From: JBAWWY01 sp037144355
Lineage (GTDB): Bacteria > Bacillota > Clostridia > Peptostreptococcales > Anaerovoracaceae
Length of the DNA: 32,518 bases
Reading direction: 5' to 3'
NCBI GenBank assembly: GCA_037144355.1
Contig: JBAWWY010000017.1
Span: 1 to 32,518, forward strand
The translations under genes were made by a program, and so were the position numbers. A model generated the notes under the pieces. That model did no database searches and was not told where the DNA came from. It was given only the letters and a program-made list of their open reading frames with translations. How positions within the stretch are numbered: position 1 is the stretch's first letter; each line of letters begins with the position of its first letter. Below, one piece after another: positions 16,314 through 22,949 of the stretch.

Positions 16314-17111
16314 ATGAAAAATTTTATGGACTTTAATGGCATGGTGTGCCTTGTGACTGGAAGTGGAAGCCAGACAGGAATAGGTTTTTCAAGTGCAAAA
16401 ATTCTTGCGGGGCTTGGTGCTTCGGTAGCGCTTGTCTCAACTACCGATAGAATCTTTGAAAGAGCTGATGAATTAAGAAAATTTGGAGTGAAATCAAATG
16501 GTTATGTAGCCGATTTGATGAACCGCAGCCAAGTTAATGCCATGGTGGAAAAAATTGTTGAGGATTTTGGTAAAATCGATATTCTTATCAACAATGCAGG
16601 AATGGTTCAGGTTGGAGAAGAAGATGACTATCCTCTATTTACAGAGTTGACAGACCAGGCTTGGGATATTTCTATAAACCGAAATCTAACTTTAACTTAT
16701 AACGTTACAAAAAAAGTGCTCCCGTACATGATCTCTTCCAGATACGGACGTATTGTCAACGTTTCTTCCGTTACAGGACCAATTGTAAGCAATCCAGGTT
16801 CAGCCGCATATGGCGCGGCCAAAGCTGCAGTAATTGGAATGAGCAGGTCAATTGCAATTGAAGTTGCCAAAGACAATATTATGATAAACAACGTATTGCC
16901 TGGTTGGATTGGAACTGCATCACAAATGGAAGTAGAAGCAATAGCAGGGATAAATACCCCTGCCGGGCGAAGTGGAACTCCTGAGGAAGTTGCAAACATG
17001 GTTGTTTTCCTTTGTTCCCCAGAAGTTTCTTACATAACAGGACAGTCATTCATTGTAGACGGTGGGAACTGCATTCAGGAATATAAGGGCCCATCGGAAA
17101 TGTACTATTAA
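16314..17111 (+). CDS. Short-chain dehydrogenase/reductase (SDR), first of pair
   Basis: At 265 residues, this is a classical SDR. The nucleotide loop is TGSGSQTGIG (15-24), NNAG is at 93-96, and the catalytic set is Ser151/152 (VSSVTG) with Tyr166-x3-Lys170 (YGAAK). The stretch after the second strand (LVSTTDR) has no acidic residue at the ribose position, which leans to NADP(H), an inference. It should interconvert an alcohol and a ketone or aldehyde; FabG-like enzymes share this pattern, but no fatty-acid genes are near. AGGAGA lies seven bases before the ATG. It is 53 bases before a second SDR and downstream of the sigma-54-controlled aminotransferase, so it probably belongs to the same catabolic pathway. 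Confidence 0.87.
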   Translation: MKNFMDFNGMVCLVTGSGSQTGIGFSSAKILAGLGASVALVSTTDRIFERADELRKFGVKSNGYVADLMNRSQVNAMVEKIVEDFGKIDILINNAGMVQVGEEDDYPLFTELTDQAWDISINRNLTLTYNVTKKVLPYMISSRYGRIVNVSSVTGPIVSNPGSAAYGAAKAAVIGMSRSIAIEVAKDNIMINNVLPGWIGTASQMEVEAIAGINTPAGRSGTPEEVANMVVFLCSPEVSYITGQSFIVDGGNCIQEYKGPSEMYY

Positions 17112-17163
17112 ATTATTAGTTAATTATTTAGAATAAGTTTTAATATCTATTGGAGGATATATA

Positions 17164-17943
17164 ATGGAATTTTTTTCGTTGAAAAACAAAGTCGCAATAA
17201 TTACCGGCGGTGGCTCAGGGCTTGGACTTGCAACTGTTAAAAGATTTGTTCAAGCGGGGGCGAAGGTGGTCATTGCTGATATTTCAGACAAATCTTCACT
17301 TGCCATGGAGCTTGGCTGTGATTATATTAGAACCAATGTTTCTATTGAAGCCGATGTGGAGAATCTGGTCAAATCAGCTTTTGATAAATTTGGTCTTATT
17401 GATATAATGATAAACAATGCCGGGATTATTGCCCCTGAGGAGTTGTTGACGGATTCAAATCTAGAAACATTCAAGAAACTTTATGACGTCAATGTATATG
17501 GTGTAATGTTTGGTTTGAAACATGCGCCAAAATACATGAGAGATGGCGGGGTGATTTTGAGCACCGCTTCCAACTCCGCAAATGGAGATTATGCCGGATA
17601 TGGTGCCTATATCTCATCGAAATCCGCTGTTGTAGGATTGACAAAGGCTAGTGCTATTGAACTTGCTCCGAGAAATATAAGGGTAAACTGTATTTGTCCA
17701 AACACAATCGACACACCGATGGCTTATGCTGAAGGTTGCGAAACGGAATTGAAAGTTATAGCCATCACTACTCCACTTGGGAGAATGTGCAAGGCTGAGG
17801 AAGCCGCCGCACTTTATCATTTTCTAGCGGCTGACGACTGCAGATATATAACCGGAGAGGATATTTATATTGATGGAGGACTTAAGGCAGGGCCAAGCAT
17901 CAGCATGATAGACATGGTGCTGAAAGGCTTGGATTCCGAATAG
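17164..17943 (+). CDS. Short-chain dehydrogenase/reductase (SDR), second of pair
   Basis: At 259 residues, this is a second classical SDR, only distantly similar to the first. The nucleotide loop is TGGGSGLG (14-21), NNAG is at 84-87, and the Ser (STASNS, about 133-138), Tyr149 and Lys153 (YISSK) are in place. Asp39 after the second strand (VVIADI) favours NAD(H). A pair of SDRs with different cofactor preference beside a PLP aminotransferase suggests stepwise oxidation or reduction of a deaminated amino compound, but the substrate is unknown. GGAGG lies before the ATG. It ends with TAG-TAA in tandem, five bases before a convergent gene. Confidence 0.87.
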   Translation: MEFFSLKNKVAIITGGGSGLGLATVKRFVQAGAKVVIADISDKSSLAMELGCDYIRTNVSIEADVENLVKSAFDKFGLIDIMINNAGIIAPEELLTDSNLETFKKLYDVNVYGVMFGLKHAPKYMRDGGVILSTASNSANGDYAGYGAYISSKSAVVGLTKASAIELAPRNIRVNCICPNTIDTPMAYAEGCETELKVIAITTPLGRMCKAEEAAALYHFLAADDCRYITGEDIYIDGGLKAGPSISMIDMVLKGLDSE

Positions 17944-17948
17944 TAATC

Positions 17949-18431
17949 TCAACGGCAAACTGAAGTTTGCCTCCATGCATCAATCATATTAACTTTTTCG
18001 ACTCTTCCCATCAGTTGATAGAAAGTACGCCATTCTTCAAGAGACTGAAGCGGAATTTTAATTCCGTTAATCTCCGTGAAGTCCTTGATATGTTCTTTAT
18101 TTAGAGGAAAGTAGCATTCCTTGCCTTTATCCATAATGATAAATCCAGCCATTACATCAATATCAACCCCGTCAACTAGAAACTCCATGAAATATTTAGT
18201 TTTATATTCTACATTTGGATTAGGGGCTTGAATCTTGCCAAAAGATAATAAAGCCTCTTTGACTGTCTCAACATCTTCTTCGGCGATCATAATATCAATA
18301 TCATTAAATTCGGATGTGACTCCTTTTAAGTATAACAATACCGAGCCTCCAATCGCCCAGGTAGCATTTTTGTCATTTAATTCTTTTGCAATCTGGGAAA
18401 GCATAGTCAGCTTGTCTTTTATATTTTTCAT
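17949..18431 (-). CDS. Nucleotidyltransferase-fold protein
   Basis: This 160-residue protein has the MNT-type nucleotidyltransferase pattern, GGS (28-30) in WAIGGSVLLYLKG followed by D44-I-D46 (EFNDIDIMIA), as in small aminoglycoside-transferase or AbiEii/MNT-like proteins. A third acid may be in GVDIDVMAG near residue 95. It could transfer a nucleotide to an unknown protein or small molecule. No toxin-like HEPN partner is next to it. It is 16 bases after the AIR-synthase-like gene and closes this long minus-strand run. Its end converges on the second SDR with only five bases between the stops. Confidence 0.72.
   Translation of the reverse strand: MKNIKDKLTMLSQIAKELNDKNATWAIGGSVLLYLKGVTSEFNDIDIMIAEEDVETVKEALLSFGKIQAPNPNVEYKTKYFMEFLVDGVDIDVMAGFIIMDKGKECYFPLNKEHIKDFTEINGIKIPLQSLEEWRTFYQLMGRVEKVNMIDAWRQTSVCR
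17954..17971. other. Perfect hairpin at the convergent gene junction
   Basis: GGCAAAC (17954-17960), a TGAA loop and GTTTGCC (17965-17971) form a perfect 7-bp stem just past the SDR stop and inside the last codons of the nucleotidyltransferase-like gene. There is no T-run on either strand, so it is not a standard terminator, although it may stabilise or pause transcripts at this 5-base junction. Confidence 0.4.
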
Positions 18432-18447
18432 TTCATTCCCATCTAAA

Positions 18448-19467
18448 TTATTTGACCAAATATATATGATCCGATTCAGGTGGCATTATAACTTGTTTCT
18501 TACCGTTGGAAACTAAGAAGCAATTCCCTATTTCTTCTTTGTCCTTTATACCTTGCTCAGTCATTTCCATGAGCTTTCCAATAACCCCTGCCTTGATATT
18601 TTGTCTGTGAAGTTCAGCTAGGATTGTTTTGCTAGGCTCTTCTCCAGCAATTATAAGCATTGAACCGCTTGATATCAGCTTCAAATAGTCTATTTCAAAG
18701 TGCCTGCAAATTTTTTGCGTCACTTCCAATACGGGAATGCTCTCCAGATTGATTTCACAACCAACACCAGCATTTGCACAAATCTCCCATACCGCTCCAA
18801 GTACTCCACCTTCCGTTATATCATGCATGGATGTCGCTCCAAGGTTCCCGGCGATGATGCCTTCCTTGACAACACTCAAGTCGTTTAAAGTTGATTTTGC
18901 CTCGGATATTTCCCCAGATTCAAGAAATGTTTTTAAAACCTCTTCAAAATCGCTGGCAATAATCCCTGTTCCTTCAAGCCCTGCATATTTTGTCATAATA
19001 ATAACATCCCCTGCTTTTGGTTCGACTTGGATTTTAGTCCTATCTGCCTTGATTCTTCCAATTGCAGTTGATACTATGACAGGTTTGACAACCGCATCCG
19101 TTATTTCCGTATGCCCGCCGATTATTTCAACTTCAAGTCTTTCAGCCTCATCTCCTGCCTGCTTCATCATGATGCTGATTTCTTCTTCCGTGGTTCCTTC
19201 CGGCAACATTACGGCAAGCATGATTCCAATAGGTTGTATTCCTTTTGTTGCAATGTCGTTGCAAGTAATACTGATAGCGATTCTTCCAATATCATTGATG
19301 GATGCAGTGATAGGGTCCGTTGAGACAACGCAGTCGTATTCTCCAAAGTCAACCACAGCGCAGTCTTTTCCTATTCCTGACCTCTCCTTGACTTCAGCCC
19401 TTTTATACTTAATGTTGTTGAAAACCAGTTTTTCTAGGACATGGTTTTCCAATTTGCCTATTTTCAT
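18448..19467 (-). CDS. AIR-synthase-related protein (PurM/HypE/SelD superfamily)
   Basis: This 339-residue protein has the two-domain PurM fold: an N-terminal ATP-binding half with STDPITASINDIGRIA and CNDIATKGIQPIG (about 50-80), then GGHTEITDAV, and a C-terminal half with MHDITEGGVLGAVWEI. Relatives make ATP-activated intermediates (PurM, ThiL, SelD, HypE). It lacks the C-terminal cysteine of HypE that takes the carbamoyl group and the N-terminal Cys/Sec loop of SelD, so neither name fits; the substrate is unknown. The frame is open upstream to a TTG at 19506, but the ATG at 19467 has AGGAG seven bases before it and is preferred. It is the first gene downstream of the pyrrolysine-type methyltransferase, 77 bases on. 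Confidence 0.82.
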   Translation of the reverse strand: MKIGKLENHVLEKLVFNNIKYKRAEVKERSGIGKDCAVVDFGEYDCVVSTDPITASINDIGRIAISITCNDIATKGIQPIGIMLAVMLPEGTTEEEISIMMKQAGDEAERLEVEIIGGHTEITDAVVKPVIVSTAIGRIKADRTKIQVEPKAGDVIIMTKYAGLEGTGIIASDFEEVLKTFLESGEISEAKSTLNDLSVVKEGIIAGNLGATSMHDITEGGVLGAVWEICANAGVGCEINLESIPVLEVTQKICRHFEIDYLKLISSGSMLIIAGEEPSKTILAELHRQNIKAGVIGKLMEMTEQGIKDKEEIGNCFLVSNGKKQVIMPPESDHIYLVK

Positions 19468-19544
19468 AACCCTACTCCTACTGGACAAATTCTTTTTAAT
19501 TCTCAAATTGCAAATAGTCGTTTTGCATAAAAACTGATTGATTT

Positions 19545-20930
19545 CTATCTGTAAATCTTCTTCTTGAATATTTCCACGCTGGGAATTCTAATATCAAGGA
19601 TTTCCGCAATTCTGAGCTTTGCCTCTATTCCCATGCTTGCTCCACTTCTTGCCAGAACAGTTCCAATATCCAAAGATTCCCTAATCTCCTTCATTGCCGC
19701 TGAATCTGAAAGATCAAATACAGAGCAGCCTAATTTTCCTGCCACATATTCTTTTGCTGCATTCAATTTCATACCCTTCATGACCATACGCGCTACTAGA
19801 TCTCCAGCAGTTCGTATCCCGCCCATTCCGGATGCCATCTCATGCATTATTGCCATGCCGTACGCATCTCCATGGCCAATCTACAACCCGTCGGCTTTGC
19901 CGATTTCCAGCAACGCCTTTGATGCCCTGGTTGTCGCATCGGTTGGAGAGGTATTTGTAAGCGGAATCCCGCCAACACCCATTCCAGCGTTTACAACAAC
20001 TGGTATATTGGCTACCGCCACCGCCGACTTCACATACGTAAGGGATCGAGACAGGTTCCATGCAAATGATTTGCTGCTATTGGTGTTTACCACGCAGCCA
20101 TATATATGAGCGCCGGCGGCTTCAACTGATTTTACCTGGGCTGCCGGATATTGTCCTGCAAGTCTTTGTCCCTCAAATTGAAGTCTTCCATGCATTCCGA
20201 GATGGAACTCATTTGCCATTCCCATTTCTATGCATAAGTCTGGGTACTTACTCGAAAGGTCCTTCGCAGCGATAAGCGCTGCCAGTATGTCCGCATCCCC
20301 GCTGGCACCGCATGTATCGAATTGAATCCCGCATGCTCCTGCTTCAGCCAGATGTGTCCCAACATATATCATATCCCTGGAAGCAAACTCAACAGCTCGT
20401 TCCTGTGATTCCAAAGCTTCAAGTATTTTCCCCTGTGGCAGAAGCTCCGACCAGTTGTCCAATGGACCATCTGGTTTGGTGTATTGCCCAACATTGGGCA
20501 TCGCCCCATAGAAAATAGGCATCAAGCAATTCTTTTGCGCAAGCTCCATGGCCATTGCCTCTTCAGTCACAATGTTTTTTAGTGCTTTGTAACTATAATC
20601 GGTATTGCACATTTCCATCGTATCCGAGCAGAGGATTCTCTCGTGGGTCATAAGCGCAGTCATCCTGTCCATTGGTATCCCGGCTCTCACAGGAAGTTTC
20701 AGTGTTCCTGCGTCAAATGTTACTATTCCTTCATTTCCTCTTTCCACACTGACATTTTTCTCCGGCATGGTTAGTATTCTGACAAGGTTGTCCAAGTCAT
20801 CTTCAGTCATCGCTGGCGCTTTGCCTTTGGAAACCGCGTCGCTCATCCCCTCGATGGCATCCTCCCGGATTTCTTCTTTTGACATCCAGATTCCTTCTCC
20901 ATCTCCAAATCTGGTGAAATATTTCTCCAT
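19545..20930 (-). CDS. mtbB: Dimethylamine methyltransferase MtbB with in-frame UAG (pyrrolysine)
   Basis: Two adjacent frames, 20930-19881 and the same frame continued to 19545, form one 461-residue protein of the MtbB family, close to the length of archaeal MtbB. These enzymes pass a methyl group from dimethylamine to a corrinoid protein. The break is a UAG at codon 350 in the context GKADGL-UAG-IGHGDAYGMAIMHE, the position where MtbB carries pyrrolysine, the residue that binds the amine. Homology continues unbroken after it (GMGGIRTAGDLVARM to DIRIPSVEIFKKK). The start has AAGGAGG seven bases upstream. It sits 22 bases after ligA. The gene also ends in UAG; reading through that would add 13 residues to a UGA. 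No corrinoid protein, RamA or pyl gene is in the window. Confidence 0.9.
19849..19880 (-). other. Hairpin immediately 3' of the in-frame UAG of mtbB
   Basis: Directly after the UAG the minus-strand mRNA can form a 9-bp stem with one bulged G (ATTG-G-CCATG, 19880-19871, with CATGGCAAT, 19857-19849) around a 13-base loop. The placement recalls the PYLIS element proposed downstream of the UAG in archaeal mtmB, whose need is debated. It lies in coding sequence and may be chance. Confidence 0.4.
19881..19883 (-). other. In-frame amber codon, probable pyrrolysine insertion site
   Basis: Plus-strand CTA reads UAG in mtbB mRNA at codon 350. It follows Gly-Lys-Ala-Asp-Gly-Leu and is followed at once by further MtbB-type sequence in the same frame for 111 residues. 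This is the position of pyrrolysine in characterised MtbB. The following possible restart, ATG at 19856, has only a GGAG eleven bases upstream, a poor start. Confidence 0.85.
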
Positions 20931-20952
20931 TGTACTTCCTCCTTGTTATTTT

Positions 20953-22926
20953 TTAAAGCATTGGTATTGTTCCATTATTTATCCATTCAGCTATCTGACT
21001 TTCTTTTACAATGATTATTCCCAGTTCCTTTGCCTTCTTGTTTTTTGACGAACTTGAGAGGTTGTCGTTGTTTATAAGGTAATTTGTCTTAGACGTTACC
21101 GAGTCTGTAACTTTACCGCCTTTGTTTTCTATAATGTTCTTCAATTCATTTCTGTTGTTGTATAATTCCAAAGAGCCTGTTATTACAAATGTTATTCCAT
21201 CAAAAGGTAAATCTCCACTTGCCTCTTCAATTTCTTCAAACTCAATTTCCTCGATTATATCGTCTACGATTACCTTGTTTTTTCCATCCGAAAAATACTT
21301 TAAATAGCCATCTGCCACAACTTGTCCAATTCCTGGAATTTCAACCAATTGTTCATATGATGCATTTCGAATGGATTCCCATTCATATTTGAATTCCCTA
21401 CAGATTGTTTTAGCATTGGAAAGTCCAATATTTGGTATTCCCAAGCTGAATAACAGTCTTATTACATTGGTCTTTCGTGCCTCTTCAACTGCGGAAAGCA
21501 GGTTGTTGAAAGATTTTTCCCCAAAGCCTTCCATTTCCAAAATTGCAGCCTTGTACTTGCTCACATGAAAGATATCTGCCAGCTCTTTGATCAAGCCCTT
21601 TGCAATGAGCTTCTCTATGGTCGCTTCTGACAAACCGTCCACTCCCATGGCATCTCGACTGACAAAATGAGTAAACAGTTTAATCTGTTTGGCAAGACAT
21701 TCGTTGTTTCCGCAGAATAGAAATTTTACACCATTGTCCTGCTTTATTTCCGCCTTGCCCATGCATACTGGACAGTTTTCAGGTATATGCACATTGCCAC
21801 TCTTTGTGAAGTTTTCCAATATCTGGGGAATAATCATATTTGCCTTGTATACTCCTATTGTATCTCCGATTCCCAGTTTCAAGCCTTCCAAAATACTTAT
21901 ATTATGAACGCTGGCTCTGCTTACTGTTGTTCCTTCCAATTCCACAGGTTCGAATATAGCGATTGGATTGATAAGCCCTGTCCTTGAAGCACTCCACTCT
22001 ATTTCCAGCAGCGTTGTTTCCTTGACTTCGTCCCTCCATTTGAATGCAATGGAATCCCTGGGGAATTTGGATGTTTTTCCAAGTGACTCCCCATATTGTA
22101 TATCGTCATAAGACAAAACCAGACCATCCGAAGGAAAATCATTTTTCGCAATATTATCTGCAAACCAACCAATTGTTTTTAAGATATCATCAGAATTGAC
22201 TTTTTTAAATTCAACTGTTTCAAAACCCTGGCTTCTGAGCCATTTCAACTGTTCCGTGCGAGAGTTGTGAAAATCCACATTTTCGGCTTTCACCAGTGCG
22301 AAGGCGAAGAAATTAACATTTCTTTCTGCCGTTATTTTATTGTTGAGCTGCCTTACCGATCCACTGCAAAGATTTCGCGGATTTTTGTACTTCGCTGCCA
22401 GGTCGGGAATTTCGCTGTTTATTTTTTCGAAATCCGAATATCTTATAACTGCCTCGCCACGCAATATCAGGTCTTCTTTATATGGTATCGCCAAGGGAAT
22501 GTTCGAAAAGACCCTTGCATTGTTTGTTATAACTTCTCCGATTTCTCCATTTCCCCTTGTAACCGCTTTGTCCAGCTTCCCTTCTGAATATGACAATACA
22601 ATTGTCAAGCCATCTAGCTTCCAAGATAGGATGCCAGTTTCACTGCCGATCCAGTCCTTAAGATCGTCCATGCTTTTTGTTTTATCCAAAGACAGCATTG
22701 GTTTTTCGTGGCGCTCTTTTGGAAGGTCGCTGAGCAATTCATACCCAACATATTGGGTAGGGCTATTCGACAGGATTTGTCCGGTTTCCTTTTCCAATTC
22801 CAATAGTTCGTCATAGAGCCTGTCATATTCCACATTGGGCATTATTTCCCTGTTTTCCTGGTAATAAGCTTTAGCGGCCTTATTCAATATTTCAATTTTT
22901 TCTTTCATCAATTGCGTTTTATCCAT
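20953..22926 (-). CDS. ligA: NAD-dependent DNA ligase, divergent
   Basis: This protein has the full LigA layout: Ia domain (1-70), adenylation domain with Lys103 in SWKLDG, OB fold (WSASRTGLINPIAIFEPVELEGTTVSRASVHN), a four-cysteine zinc finger (CPVC...CGNNEC), helix-hairpin-helix repeats and a C-terminal BRCT domain. It seals nicks using NAD+. Odd points: motif IV, normally DGVVIK, reads DGLVLS (Ser272, codon 22113-22111), so the essential motif IV lysine is missing, and the RGDG loop reads RGNG. Motif V lysine is kept (SIAFKWRD). It follows pcrA, a common pairing. The frame opens at an ATG at 22938, but the ATG at 22926 has GGAG six bases upstream and is preferred (657 residues). Confidence 0.92.
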   Translation of the reverse strand: MDKTQLMKEKIEILNKAAKAYYQENREIMPNVEYDRLYDELLELEKETGQILSNSPTQYVGYELLSDLPKERHEKPMLSLDKTKSMDDLKDWIGSETGILSWKLDGLTIVLSYSEGKLDKAVTRGNGEIGEVITNNARVFSNIPLAIPYKEDLILRGEAVIRYSDFEKINSEIPDLAAKYKNPRNLCSGSVRQLNNKITAERNVNFFAFALVKAENVDFHNSRTEQLKWLRSQGFETVEFKKVNSDDILKTIGWFADNIAKNDFPSDGLVLSYDDIQYGESLGKTSKFPRDSIAFKWRDEVKETTLLEIEWSASRTGLINPIAIFEPVELEGTTVSRASVHNISILEGLKLGIGDTIGVYKANMIIPQILENFTKSGNVHIPENCPVCMGKAEIKQDNGVKFLFCGNNECLAKQIKLFTHFVSRDAMGVDGLSEATIEKLIAKGLIKELADIFHVSKYKAAILEMEGFGEKSFNNLLSAVEEARKTNVIRLLFSLGIPNIGLSNAKTICREFKYEWESIRNASYEQLVEIPGIGQVVADGYLKYFSDGKNKVIVDDIIEEIEFEEIEEASGDLPFDGITFVITGSLELYNNRNELKNIIENKGGKVTDSVTSKTNYLINNDNLSSSSKNKKAKELGIIIVKESQIAEWINNGTIPML

Positions 22927-22949
22927 CAGTTGCTCCATAAATTTTATTT

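Noticed and set aside
17954..17971. Intrinsic terminator between the convergent SDR and nucleotidyltransferase genes
   Set aside because: The hairpin is perfect, but neither strand has a T-run after it, so it is listed only as a hairpin.
18448..19467. HypE or SelD
   Set aside because: It lacks the HypE C-terminal cysteine and the SelD N-terminal Cys/Sec loop, so only the superfamily name is justified.
19545..19856. A separate 103-residue gene starting at ATG 19856
   Set aside because: The sequence is the direct in-frame continuation of the methyltransferase past the UAG, matches the C-terminus of MtbB, and has only a poorly spaced GGAG before the ATG.
19545..20930. mtbB as a nonsense pseudogene
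   Set aside because: There is only one interruption, it is UAG, and it falls exactly at the family's pyrrolysine position. There is no other stop or frameshift and the ribosome site is strong. Still, the pyl genes must be found elsewhere to be certain.
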